Shown: positions 9,647 to 17,718, counted from the stretch's first letter. The stretch is 26,692 nucleotides of DNA from JAKASV01 sp964595035 (GCA_964595035.1 CAZQNW010000008.1:1-26692); one strand, 5' to 3'. Translations and numbers: made by a program. The notes: generated by a model from the sequence alone, not told the origin.

Positions 9647-9669
9647 ATACAAAAAGGTATGTTTTGTAT
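9647..9669. promoter_or_regulatory. Inverted repeat upstream of the ATP-synthase genes
   Basis: ATACAAAA (9647-9654) and TTTTGTAT (9662-9669) form a perfect repeat with a 7-base spacer, 68 bases before atpE. It is the only distinct feature in the AT-rich gap 9549-9736. I see no confident -35/-10 pair there and no terminator after the kinase gene, so read-through from the kinase into atpE is possible. Confidence 0.25.
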
Positions 9670-9736
9670 GTTGTTTTGTTAGAAATACATGTAAAATAAC
9701 TTTTTTGGTACTTGTTAACATATGAAAGGATGTCTT

Positions 9737-9994
9737 ATGGAAGGAATAGTCGCCGCTAAGGCAGCAGCATGCATAGGTGCAGCAATCACTATGGGGCTTG
9801 GGGCTGTAGGACCTTCTTTAGGTCAGGGCATCATCGGTATGAAGGCCTGTGAAAATATCGGTAAATACCCGGAAAGCTCCAGCCAAATAAGAACTACTAT
9901 GTTAATTGCCATGGGATTTGTGGAAGGTGCTGCAATTTACGCGCTGCTCATTTCCGGTTTTCTTCTTTACTTAGCCGGCTGGATATTCGTTTAA
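9737..9994 (+). CDS. atpE: F1Fo ATP synthase subunit c
   Basis: This 85-residue proteolipid has two hydrophobic hairpin helices (about 10-34 and 53-80) joined by a polar loop ENIGKYPE. The ion-binding carboxylate is E63 in FVEGAAIYAL, and Q30 lies in the first helix (SLGQG). The residue after E63 is Gly rather than the Ser/Thr of sodium-type rings, so a proton-driven ring is more likely, but this is not certain. The start at 9737 is preferred over the ATG at 9722: AAAGGA lies six bases before 9737 and would fall inside the longer reading. Subunit a, which normally precedes c, is not here. Confidence 0.94.
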   Translation: MEGIVAAKAAACIGAAITMGLGAVGPSLGQGIIGMKACENIGKYPESSSQIRTTMLIAMGFVEGAAIYALLISGFLLYLAGWIFV

Positions 9995-10020
9995 TACCAA
10001 GCACATAAAATGGAGCTATT

Positions 10021-10395
10021 ATGACGGTCAGTATAGCTTTATTTATTCAGATTATTAATTTTGTTATTGCTTATATTATTATCCGTACACTTTTACTCAA
10101 ACCTGCGGTATCTGAAATACTTCAGGAAGAAGAACATCAGGCACGTTTACAAGAGGCAATCGATAATACCATAAAAGGAAATAAAGAAAAAGAGCAGACC
10201 ATTGAAAGTAAATGGGTTGCGTGCAGGCATGTTTTTGCTAAAAAATCCCCCGGTGTAATGCAAATAGAAAACGAATCATGCCAACCTTCTCAGGCAGAAT
10301 CCCCTGAGTTACATGAAACCGATTCAAAAGAAATTGCACATATGGCTCAAAGCATTACCGATAACATTGTCAAAAGGATACGCCATGTTGAATGA
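10021..10395 (+). CDS. atpF: F1Fo ATP synthase b-type stalk subunit, first copy (short, atypical tail)
   Basis: This 124-residue protein starts with the classic b-subunit membrane helix and its exit (LFIQIINFVIAYIIIRTLLL, then KPAV). The cytoplasmic tail is unusual. After about 25 residues of helix it breaks into a Cys- and Pro-containing stretch (KKSPGVMQIENES...QPSQAESPEL) before a short C-terminal helix. It is shorter than the usual b subunit of about 155-160 residues, and a long uninterrupted coiled coil is missing. GGAG lies before the ATG. Its end overlaps the next gene by 11 bases. It likely forms a heterodimeric peripheral stalk with the next product. Confidence 0.82.
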   Translation: MTVSIALFIQIINFVIAYIIIRTLLLKPAVSEILQEEEHQARLQEAIDNTIKGNKEKEQTIESKWVACRHVFAKKSPGVMQIENESCQPSQAESPELHETDSKEIAHMAQSITDNIVKRIRHVE

Positions 10396-10876
10396 AACAT
10401 TCGCGACAATATTCTTTAGACTGTTAAATTTTATTGCTTTCATAGGTCTTTCTGCGTTTGTTTTCAAAAAATATTTTCGTAAAACAATAGAAGAATCAAT
10501 AAAACAAAAACATCTTGAAGAAATAAATTTCGGAAACCACATAAGAGAACTGGAACAACGCAGCAAAACTTTAAGTGAAGAAATAGTAAAGCAAGAACAA
10601 TTGTGCGCATATCTCATTGACCGAACAACTCAGTGGCAAGAAGCCTTTGAGAAGCAAACGCAGGAACAACTGGAAGAACAAAAAAAACTAACTATCCAAG
10701 CACAATTAAGAACGGATAAGCAAGCCGAACATATTAGAAACGAACGTATAATCAAAGCAGTGGTTCCTCTGGTTATTGAACAAACAACCAAGAAACTTGA
10801 AGAATGGTACGCGGACCCAAAACACAACAAGCAGTTTGTTGAGAATATTGTGGCCTTCATGGAAAAGAGTTTGTAA
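10385..10876 (+). CDS. F1Fo ATP synthase b-type stalk subunit, second copy
   Basis: The start at 10385 is chosen because AAAAGGA lies shortly before it. An upstream ATG in the same frame (10313) would run deep into the previous gene. The 163 residues comprise an N-terminal membrane helix (about 5-26, FATIFFRLLNFIAFIGLSAF), a long charged helix suited to coiled-coil pairing (30-140) and a C-terminal helix KQFVENIVAFMEKSL, the normal b/b' plan. It overlaps the previous gene by 11 bases, and its TAATG joins the delta gene. Two adjacent b-type genes recall the b/b' pairs of cyanobacteria and phototrophs. Which copy is b and which b' cannot be settled by eye. Confidence 0.82.
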   Translation: MLNETFATIFFRLLNFIAFIGLSAFVFKKYFRKTIEESIKQKHLEEINFGNHIRELEQRSKTLSEEIVKQEQLCAYLIDRTTQWQEAFEKQTQEQLEEQKKLTIQAQLRTDKQAEHIRNERIIKAVVPLVIEQTTKKLEEWYADPKHNKQFVENIVAFMEKSL

Positions 10877-11427
10877 TGGATATCAAATCAGCCATAGTAT
10901 CGCGAAAATACGCAGAAGCTTTTTTAAATATTTATATGGATTCAATTACAGATGATATAATTGTCCATCTTGAAGAGTTATCCACCTATTTAAGATCTCA
11001 TAAAAATGCTCTTATTTTTTTTGGACTGCATCATATTTCAGCAGAAGAAAAATTGAGATTATTTGAAAAGATCGAAATGCGCATTAAACCATCAAGCTTT
11101 ATAAAAAAACTTTTTGAAGCCCTTATTAAGCATAATCGCGTTACATTATGTCCACAGATTATAGATATGATATGTAAGCTCTATAGAAAACGTAAAAATA
11201 TCATGATGTTTGATATTCAAGCATCATACCCATTAGGTACAGCAGAAATCTCAATTATCCGGAAGTTTCTTAGCCACAAAACAAACACATACATAACAAG
11301 CACACACAGCATTAACAAAAATTTAATAGCCGGACTTCGCTTACAAAGCGAAACATTTTTATGGGAATATTCAATTCATAAACAACTTAAACAATTAACT
11401 CAGTCGATTACTACTAAAGAATACTAA
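10876..11427 (+). CDS. atpH: F1Fo ATP synthase delta (OSCP) subunit
   Basis: The 183 residues match the usual length of the delta/OSCP subunit, which ties F1 to the peripheral stalk. The N-terminus SRKYAEAFLNIYMD is the family's 'A.rYA.AL' helix, followed by an all-helical domain (LEELSTYLRS, EKLRLFEKI, FIKKLFEALIKHNRV). The C-terminal strand-helix part (INKNLIAGLRLQSETFLWEY) resembles the conserved 'd..liGG..i.ig...D.S'. The family's final Asp appears as Trp-Glu here. It starts on the stop codon of the previous gene (TAATG) and ends 11 bases before atpA, so it is clearly in one operon. Confidence 0.88.
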   Translation: MDIKSAIVSRKYAEAFLNIYMDSITDDIIVHLEELSTYLRSHKNALIFFGLHHISAEEKLRLFEKIEMRIKPSSFIKKLFEALIKHNRVTLCPQIIDMICKLYRKRKNIMMFDIQASYPLGTAEISIIRKFLSHKTNTYITSTHSINKNLIAGLRLQSETFLWEYSIHKQLKQLTQSITTKEY

Positions 11428-11438
11428 TAGAGGAAGCC

Positions 11439-12959
11439 ATGGAGATTAAAAGTACAGATCTTGTATCATTGCTTGAAAAATCACTCAAAAATCTTGAGCA
11501 AGAAAAGCTTGAGGAAATAGGTATCGTTGTTCAAGTTGGTGACACAATCTGCAAGGTCCATGGTCTCGACAATGCTTCACAAGGAGAACTCATTGAGTTT
11601 GAAGGTGGCAACAGCGGTATAATAATGAACCTCGGCGAGGATTTTGTTGATATATTCTTGCTTCATAGTTCTATTGCAGTAGCCGAGCTTGAAGTCGCCC
11701 GTAGAACAGGGAGTGTGTTTAAAACCGGTGTATGTAAAGAACTCATAGGTCGCGTTATTAATGCCTGTGGTAATCCGCTCGACGGCCTTGGAGCTATCAA
11801 TGCGACTGAGTTCCGCCCTATAGAAGCTACTATTCCATCAATTTTTGAAAGAAGCCCGGTTAACAAACCATTAGAAACCGGCATCATGGCTATCGACGCA
11901 TTAGTACCAATCGGTCGAGGACAACGAGAACTTATTATTGGCAATAGAAATACGGGTAAAACAACTATTGCTCTTGATACTATTTTGAATCAAAAAGGCA
12001 AAAATGTAATTTGTATTTACGTATCGATTGGGCAACGTCAAGCTAATTTAGCCCGCATTGTTAACTTCTTACAGACTCATGGGGCAATGGATTACACCAT
12101 CGTAGTCAGCGCCGACGCGGGTGAAGCAGTACTTAATCAATATCTTGCTCCCTATGTAGGCTGCACCATTGGAGAATATTTCCGTGACAATGGATATGAT
12201 TCATTAATTGTATACGATGATTTAAGTAACCACGCGGTCGCATTTCGTGAAATGTCATTATTATTGCGACGAGCACCGGGCCGCGAAGCTTATCCGGGCG
12301 ACATTTTTTATTTGCATTCACGCCTACTTGAACGTGCCGGTAAATTAGCGCGCGGAGGGTCACTCACAGCTTTGCCAATCGTCACAATTCAAGGCGATGA
12401 TATCACCGCATATGTTCCTACAAACCTCATTTCTATCACTGATGGCCAGATATTTCTTGATACACGCCTTTTTAACCAAGGTATAAGACCTGCCGTTAAC
12501 GTAGAGCTTTCCGTATCCCGTGTTGGTAACGCAGCTCAAGCTCCCGCTATAAAAAAATTAACCAAGGGAATGAGACTCGACCTTGCTCAGTATCATGAGC
12601 TGCAAAATTTCGCTCAATTTGGAACTGAACTTGATGAGATTTCGCAACAAAGGCTTCAACGAGGTGCTGTTGTTATTGAGATACTCAAACAAGAACAATC
12701 TGCTATTTATTCCCTCGCTGATCAAGCATTAATACTATTTTTGCTCAATGAAAACTTCCTCGATAAGGTTGAACTTACTCAAGTACGTAATTTCGCTGTT
12801 CAATTCGCAAGTTATGTAAAATCAGTGTACCAAGATGTCTATTCAACTATTGCCAAAACCGGTGATTTAACCAACGAAGATAAAAACAAGGTGCGTGAGA
12901 TAGCAAAAGAGTTTAGTTTGTTATTTGTGAGCAATAAAGATACAGGAAGCCGCTTTTAA
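11439..12959 (+). CDS. atpA: F1Fo ATP synthase alpha subunit
   Basis: The 506 residues have normal length and all landmarks of the alpha chain, the regulatory nucleotide-binding subunit of F1: an N-terminal helix reaching toward delta (residues 1-25), a beta-barrel, the P-loop GNRNTGKTTIALDT near 168-176, VYDDLSNHAVAFREMSLLLR, PGREAYPGD, and the arginine-finger segment VELSVSRVGNAAQ. GAGGAA precedes the ATG. It is the last gene of this operon: the expected gamma, beta and epsilon genes do not follow. Its final 39 bases overlap the 3' end of a convergent glycosyltransferase gene, with no terminator between them. Confidence 0.97.
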   Translation: MEIKSTDLVSLLEKSLKNLEQEKLEEIGIVVQVGDTICKVHGLDNASQGELIEFEGGNSGIIMNLGEDFVDIFLLHSSIAVAELEVARRTGSVFKTGVCKELIGRVINACGNPLDGLGAINATEFRPIEATIPSIFERSPVNKPLETGIMAIDALVPIGRGQRELIIGNRNTGKTTIALDTILNQKGKNVICIYVSIGQRQANLARIVNFLQTHGAMDYTIVVSADAGEAVLNQYLAPYVGCTIGEYFRDNGYDSLIVYDDLSNHAVAFREMSLLLRRAPGREAYPGDIFYLHSRLLERAGKLARGGSLTALPIVTIQGDDITAYVPTNLISITDGQIFLDTRLFNQGIRPAVNVELSVSRVGNAAQAPAIKKLTKGMRLDLAQYHELQNFAQFGTELDEISQQRLQRGAVVIEILKQEQSAIYSLADQALILFLLNENFLDKVELTQVRNFAVQFASYVKSVYQDVYSTIAKTGDLTNEDKNKVREIAKEFSLLFVSNKDTGSRF

Positions 12960-13847
12960 TGATGGTAAAAATCTTTGAATAGCAGTATCGGTATGTGTAT
13001 TCATCATATCACTTACAGCAAGGGTCCATTCTGTTGCCGACATTGATCTACCTATATCTTTAGGAATGTACCAACTATCATCGTCAAGAACCATCAAATT
13101 CGTTTTTAAAGTTTCAGCGCGTGGCAGTTTCACATTATAAAGATAGTATTCATCACGCGTCCAATAATGGTTAATCCTTAATGCGTTAAGTTGTATATAA
13201 GGAGAGTAAGGACCTTGAAAGCGGACTTTATCAGTATTTACCTGAAAAAATCCCTTTTTATAGAGTGCAAAATGAGGATTAATAAACTTATCTACACATT
13301 CCGGTCTGACTATACTTTTAATATGCTTGTTACCAACCTTATCACACAACGTAAGATATTCAATCATAAGCCCACCATCAGGAATTTTCTTTACTCCTGA
13401 TGTACCGAACATAACCCAGTTTGCACAAACACCACCAAATTCTTGGTAATCCTGTAAAAAATGTACTAAATTATCATCACTACATGGAAAAAGGTATTCA
13501 TCGAGATCTAAAAAGGCTACCCAACGAGCACAACCACGAGATTTTGCAAGTACATCATTATAAGCCATATTTTGCGCGTAAAGATTTTCGTTTGAATAAT
13601 TCCAATCAGTAACTTCAACAATTCCGTCTTTCATATAAGGAAACAAAACAGACTTCCATTCATCAGTACTTTTATTATTGTAAAGATAAAAGTGTTGTAC
13701 CCCAAGAACTCTATAAAAATCTATCCATTCCTTTAAAAAACGTGATTCATTCTGAAACATACCACATATGGCAAGATCATATTTATACGCATAGGCTATT
13801 TGCCCATAAAAAATTATCGCACAGCACAGACCCAGCAACTTTTTCAT
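12921..13847 (-). CDS. Exported glycosyltransferase, GT92/DUF23-like
   Basis: This 308-residue protein begins with a signal peptide (MKKLLGLCCAIIFYGQIAYA) and then runs directly into a GT-A domain. The features match the GT92 (DUF23) group: YDLAICGMFQNESRFLKEWI, GVQHFYLYNNKS, and the metal-binding DxD in WVAFLDLDEYLFP (D114, D116). HYWTRDEYYLYNVKLPR follows near the C-terminus. It should transfer a sugar from a nucleotide donor. The signal peptide is odd for such an enzyme, since donors are normally cytosolic, so it may be membrane-tethered, secreted toward a host, or supplied in an unknown way. AGG lies seven bases before the ATG. It is convergent with atpA (39-base overlap). A collagen-like protein and a second exported glycosyltransferase follow 0.5 kb upstream of it. 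Confidence 0.85.
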   Translation of the reverse strand: MKKLLGLCCAIIFYGQIAYAYKYDLAICGMFQNESRFLKEWIDFYRVLGVQHFYLYNNKSTDEWKSVLFPYMKDGIVEVTDWNYSNENLYAQNMAYNDVLAKSRGCARWVAFLDLDEYLFPCSDDNLVHFLQDYQEFGGVCANWVMFGTSGVKKIPDGGLMIEYLTLCDKVGNKHIKSIVRPECVDKFINPHFALYKKGFFQVNTDKVRFQGPYSPYIQLNALRINHYWTRDEYYLYNVKLPRAETLKTNLMVLDDDSWYIPKDIGRSMSATEWTLAVSDMMNTHTDTAIQRFLPSLKAASCIFIAHK

Positions 13848-13932
13848 ATCATTACCTACCTTTAATGCTTTTAGAGTATATTACCATACAAGCTCGCATT
13901 TATTCTAATCAGCATCTTTATGTTAATTCAAT

Positions 13933-13972
13933 AAAAACATGTAAATTATTGAAAAAACATGTAAATTATTGA
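13933..13972. repeat. Perfect 20-bp tandem duplication
   Basis: AAAAACATGTAAATTATTGA is present twice without mismatch, at 13933-13952 and 13953-13972, directly upstream of the tRNA promoter. The second copy supplies the TTGA of the -35 box. It looks like a recent replication-slippage event. Confidence 0.9.
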
Positions 13973-13996
13973 GATCATTAAGCTCTTTGCTATACT
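13969..13996 (+). promoter_or_regulatory. Promoter of tRNA-Arg
   Basis: TTGAGA (13969-13974) and TATACT (13991-13996) are separated by 16 bases. The mature tRNA begins 16 bases after the -10 box, which leaves a short 5' leader for RNase P to remove. Confidence 0.7.
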
Positions 13997-14011
13997 ATTA
14001 GTATCAATCCA

Positions 14012-14088
14012 GTGCCCGTAGCTCAGTTGGATAGAGCGACGGACTTCTAATCCGTAGGTCGCAGGTTCAAATCCTGCCGGGCACACCA
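14012..14088 (+). tRNA. tRNA-Arg (anticodon UCU), CCA encoded
   Basis: A full cloverleaf can be folded: acceptor GTGCCCG with CGGGCAC, D arm GCTC...GAGC, anticodon stem ACGGA with TCCGT around loop CTTCTAA, and T arm GCAGG-TTCAAAT-CCTGC. The anticodon TCT reads AGA (and probably AGG). The discriminator is A and the 3' CCA is encoded. It stands alone, followed by no other tRNA. Confidence 0.97.
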
Positions 14089-14378
14089 TGCTCCGCTATA
14101 AAGACTACACCTGACATGCCAGTCACTATGGAAGATAACAAAATACTTAACGTGAGCTTAAAGCTCCCAGTTTCGAAAATAGCTTAAAAATTTTTATATT
14201 CTTAAAATTCTCTCAAAAATTAAAAGCCATCCTTTTTATAACTAACACTATAGAATTGAATTCTGTAAAACTTTATACAGCAGTTTAAATCTTTTTTATT
14301 GCAATATAGACCCATATATGTAAATATAAAAAATAGTTATATGAAATAAAAACTATTATTTTCAAAAAAAGGATCCTC
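14089..14378. other. AT-rich gene-free leader before the collagen-like gene
   Basis: No supported gene is present. It contains a short palindrome GAGCTT-A-AAGCTC (14154-14166) without a U-run, so it is not a convincing terminator for the tRNA. Near 14300 a weak TTGCAA/AATATA pair could be a promoter. The AAAGGA at about 14367 is the ribosome site of the next gene. Confidence 0.5.
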
Positions 14379-16850
14379 ATGAAGAACCAATCAGCAATTT
14401 TGTCTTTTTTTGTTGTTTTCGTTTCCTTAGTAAGCTATAGCACTATGAAATCTATGCAAGTATTAAATAAAACGAGCAACAGTAATCACATCACAAGTAC
14501 ATCTAAAGACAATATCAAATCAAATTTTTCTGGCGTAACAACACGTGCAAAACGACCTTCTGGCATATGTTGCAACAAACAAAGCCTTTTAAATAGCAGT
14601 TCTACACAAAAAAAAGATGCTACAGATACCAATAGACCTAGCGGACCAACAGGTCCTACTGGTGCTACAGGCGATATCGGACCTACGGGAGCCACCGGCG
14701 CTACTGGTCCTCAAGGGTTGCAAGGTGATATTGGACCTACAGGTCCTACAGGAGCAACAGGTACCACCGGACCTCAAGGCGATATTGGACCTACGGGAGC
14801 AACCGGCGCTACTGGTCCTCCAGGGCTGCAAGGTGTACCAGGCCCTACTGGTACTACAGGCATAACCGGTGCTACCGGTCCTCAAGGTGATAGTGGTCCT
14901 ACCGGTGCTCAAGGTGATATTGGACCTACGGGTCCTATAGGAGCAACAGGTACCACTGGACCTCAAGGTGATATTGGACCTACAGGTCCTACAGGAGCAA
15001 CAGGTACCACCGGACCTCAAGGCGATATTGGACCTACGGGAGCCACCGGCGCTACCGGTCCTCAAGGATTGCAAGGTGATATTGGACCTACAGGTCCTAC
15101 AGGAGCAACAGGTGCCACCGGACCTCAAGGCGATATTGGACCTACCGGAGCCACCGGCGCTACCGGTCCTCAAGGGTTGCAAGGTGATATTGGACCTACA
15201 GGTCCTATAGGAGCAACAGGTGCCACCGGACCTCAAGGCGATATTGGACCTACCGGAGCCACCGGCGCTACCGGTCCTCAAGGGCTGCAAGGTGTACCAG
15301 GCCCTACTGGACCTTCAGGATCATCTGTTTATACGGATACACAGACCATTGTAATCACTAACAACGAATGCTTAGGTGATAAGACAATTTTATGTGAAGG
15401 ATCCTCAGAAAATATGCCAAAGGTATATAAACTTTGTGAGAACATAACGGCACATATTTACATATCCGGAAGTAATATTTATTTTGACCTCAACGGATAT
15501 GCATTAACAGGATCTATACGTCTTGCCGGATATGCAGACAACGTAGTTGTAGCCAATGGTACAATCGTAAGCGACCTATACGGACATGGATATGGAATTG
15601 ATGCTCCATCAACAACTAACTGCAAATTCATAAATCTTTATATTACAGGATTCAACACAGGTATTTTTCTTTATAACAGTTACCCAAAAGGGTTATCCAG
15701 CAACAATACAATAAGCACATGCATCTGCGATGAAAACAATGACTGCGGTATAGTACTAGAAAGTTCACACGACAACACCATTGAATTCTGCACATGTCGC
15801 CTTAATGTTATAGGACTATGCATTCGCTACTCTTTTGGCAACAGTATCAGCAACTGCTCATGCCAATCAGCAACAGTACATGCAAGAGATACTATAGGTA
15901 TTCTCTTGGATACTTCGAGCTATAATGAATTATATTGCTGTTCATCGCACGCATACACGAGTATAGCCAACAGTCATTCCTATGGAATTCGCACTACGGT
16001 CCTTAAAGAATATATCCCTCACCATGATAACGAATGTACAACATACTATTATCAATCATCGGATAACAGTTCTACACACGCATTACAAAGTAATAATAAT
16101 ATCATCATTGGTTGTCATGCGAGTGCTTCTGCATCCCCTCTAAGTTCCAAAGCAACCGGCATACACCTTGGTGGAACAGAAACATCCGTCCATGCTTGTC
16201 ATGTAGACGCTTCTTCACATGGAAGTAATAGTACCGGAATCGAAATAACAGGAATAAAAAATTGCGTACAAGATTGTACTATTAAATCTGAAATATACTC
16301 TCCAATAGCCAGCAGTGAATGCATTGGAATACACATTAACGCACATGAACAATCTATATCAACGTGCAACATACAAGTATCCGGAAATGCACAGGCATTC
16401 TTGGTAACAAGTAGTTACAATAATATTATATCATGCACAATTACCGGAACCCATGGCAACATGTATGGCATAGTATGTACCGGTAATGAATATGAAAGAA
16501 ATATTATAGAAAACAATATTATTCGTGGTCCTTTCAGTACCGGAATATTATTAGGTAAAAATAATTTCGATGCACCCCAAGCAACCTTATGTAAAAACAA
16601 TATAATTGACAACTTTAACTCAATGCTTCAACTGCCATATGGAATAGGTATTAAATGCCATGATACTATTCCATATGGACAACCAAATTATATTGAGAAT
16701 AATAGCATCTGTAATTGCATAACACCTTATATAGATGCCGGATCATCACGACAAAACTTCTTTGTGCGAAATATCATGTATAACAGTTCACATTTTGAAG
16801 AACCAATGGCAGATAGCTTTTATGACAACATAATTATTCCAAGTAATTGA
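14379..16850 (+). CDS. Secreted collagen-like protein with C-terminal right-handed beta-helix domain
   Basis: This 823-residue surface or secreted protein has four parts. Residues 1-22 form a signal peptide (SAILSFFVVFVSLVSYS). Residues about 25-88 are a Ser/Asn/Lys-rich linker. Residues 89-316 are 76 uninterrupted Gly-X-Y triplets with many GPT and GAT units, able to form a collagen triple helix. Residues about 320-823 carry repeated N-x-I/C-x-x-C/N and GI-x-L rungs (NNTISTCICDENNDCGIVLE, HDNTIEFCTCRLNVIGLCI) typical of NosD/pectate-lyase-like parallel beta-helices. Cysteine is unusually frequent there and may stack or crosslink. Trimeric fibre-plus-head architecture is inferred. Thr at Y positions is a known glycosylation site in bacterial collagens such as BclA. 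AAAGGA precedes the ATG. The GT32 gene follows after 40 bases with no terminator, so the two form an operon. Confidence 0.92.
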   Translation: MKNQSAILSFFVVFVSLVSYSTMKSMQVLNKTSNSNHITSTSKDNIKSNFSGVTTRAKRPSGICCNKQSLLNSSSTQKKDATDTNRPSGPTGPTGATGDIGPTGATGATGPQGLQGDIGPTGPTGATGTTGPQGDIGPTGATGATGPPGLQGVPGPTGTTGITGATGPQGDSGPTGAQGDIGPTGPIGATGTTGPQGDIGPTGPTGATGTTGPQGDIGPTGATGATGPQGLQGDIGPTGPTGATGATGPQGDIGPTGATGATGPQGLQGDIGPTGPIGATGATGPQGDIGPTGATGATGPQGLQGVPGPTGPSGSSVYTDTQTIVITNNECLGDKTILCEGSSENMPKVYKLCENITAHIYISGSNIYFDLNGYALTGSIRLAGYADNVVVANGTIVSDLYGHGYGIDAPSTTNCKFINLYITGFNTGIFLYNSYPKGLSSNNTISTCICDENNDCGIVLESSHDNTIEFCTCRLNVIGLCIRYSFGNSISNCSCQSATVHARDTIGILLDTSSYNELYCCSSHAYTSIANSHSYGIRTTVLKEYIPHHDNECTTYYYQSSDNSSTHALQSNNNIIIGCHASASASPLSSKATGIHLGGTETSVHACHVDASSHGSNSTGIEITGIKNCVQDCTIKSEIYSPIASSECIGIHINAHEQSISTCNIQVSGNAQAFLVTSSYNNIISCTITGTHGNMYGIVCTGNEYERNIIENNIIRGPFSTGILLGKNNFDAPQATLCKNNIIDNFNSMLQLPYGIGIKCHDTIPYGQPNYIENNSICNCITPYIDAGSSRQNFFVRNIMYNSSHFEEPMADSFYDNIIIPSN
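14643..15326 (+). repeat. Collagen-coding tandem repeat (54-bp modules, 108-bp higher-order unit)
   Basis: The triplet domain is built of 18-residue modules that alternate between two types: GDIGPTGPTGATGTTGPQ and GDIGPTGATGATGPQGLQ. Pairs of them form a 36-residue unit. One 9-residue half module, GDSGPTGAQ, breaks the rhythm near residue 170, and GVPGPTG modules mark two places (near 153 and at the end). DNA identity between copies is high, so length changes by slippage or recombination are expected. Confidence 0.93.
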
Positions 16851-16890
16851 AATACTATGTACAAGCAACCTAAAATAAAGGACCTTTGTA

Positions 16891-17718
16891 ATGAATATAA
16901 AATGTAAGCAATTTTTCTTCTTCCTTATACTTTTGATATCAGTTCATACAATAAAATCACATGATTCAACATTAGCAAAGCCTAATTTTATAAAATCACA
17001 CTGCATATCAAAACGAGATGCTTCAAAAAACCCCGTTGTTTATTTTCTTAGATCACTATATAACAGATATATCCTTGAAAACTTTGATTATTCAGTACAA
17101 CCCCGTATCCCTAAAATATTACACCAAATATGGTTTGGTGGACCTATACCAGAAAAATATAAAAAATGGCAAGCTACATGGATTTCTGCACATCCTGATT
17201 GGACATACATCGTATGGAATGACGAGACAATTAAAGATTTTCCGATGAAAAATAAATATAAATTCGAACAAGCAAAAAACCTTGGCCTCAAAAGCGATAT
17301 TGCACGTTATGAAATCTTATATCAACTTGGAGGCGTTTATGTTGACTTTGATATGGAATGTTTAAAATCAATCGATGCATTTACACATTGCTGCGATTTT
17401 TTTGCATGCTTAGAAGATAATTCCGAAAGAATAGGAAACGCCATCATTGGGAGCAAAGCAGGCAACCTTATCCTAGAGCAATGTCTCGATATTATAAGCA
17501 TATCTAATACCCAAGTTACAGGACTGTGGGATGTCGTTAATACTACCGGACCAGGCCTTCTGACAACATGTTTTATTGAGATCATGCAACATTACGATCA
17601 ACGTTGTGTAGCTTTTCCTCACAACTTTTTCTATCCCAATATAAGAATCAACGGCACTAATTTAACAAAACCAGAAACTTACGCAGTACACTATTGGCAC
17701 GGAGCCTGGGTTAAATAA
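16891..17718 (+). CDS. Exported glycosyltransferase, GT32-like (DXD sugar-binding)
   Basis: This 275-residue protein has an N-terminal signal or anchor (KQFFFFLILLISVHTIKS), a 40-residue linker, and then the GT32 'Gly_transf_sug' core. The core contains PKILHQIWFGGPIPEKYKKW, HPDWTYIVWND, LKSDIARYEILYQLGGVYVD and the metal- and donor-binding DxD in VDFDMEC (about residue 151-155). The C-terminus HYWHGAWVK matches the family's 'H....SW' end. Known members transfer mannose, galactose or related sugars in Golgi or bacterial surface pathways; substrate here is unknown. It lies 40 bases after the collagen-like gene with AAAGGA as ribosome site, which makes that protein the obvious candidate acceptor. 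That link is inference. Confidence 0.9.
   Translation: MNIKCKQFFFFLILLISVHTIKSHDSTLAKPNFIKSHCISKRDASKNPVVYFLRSLYNRYILENFDYSVQPRIPKILHQIWFGGPIPEKYKKWQATWISAHPDWTYIVWNDETIKDFPMKNKYKFEQAKNLGLKSDIARYEILYQLGGVYVDFDMECLKSIDAFTHCCDFFACLEDNSERIGNAIIGSKAGNLILEQCLDIISISNTQVTGLWDVVNTTGPGLLTTCFIEIMQHYDQRCVAFPHNFFYPNIRINGTNLTKPETYAVHYWHGAWVK

Noticed and set aside
9737..9994. Sodium-specific ATP-synthase c ring
   Set aside because: Q30 is present, but E63 is followed by Gly instead of Ser/Thr, so the sodium signature is incomplete.
14154..14166. Terminator after the tRNA gene
   Set aside because: The 6-bp palindrome has no T-run and lies 66 bases downstream.
14589..15290. 233-residue minus-strand ORF opposite the collagen repeat
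   Set aside because: It is a repetitive shadow of the Gly-X-Y codons, has no ribosome site, and the sense strand encodes an obvious collagen domain.
14643..15326. Regular direct repeats that could suggest a CRISPR array
   Set aside because: The repeats are in frame, have no unique spacers and encode collagen triplets.
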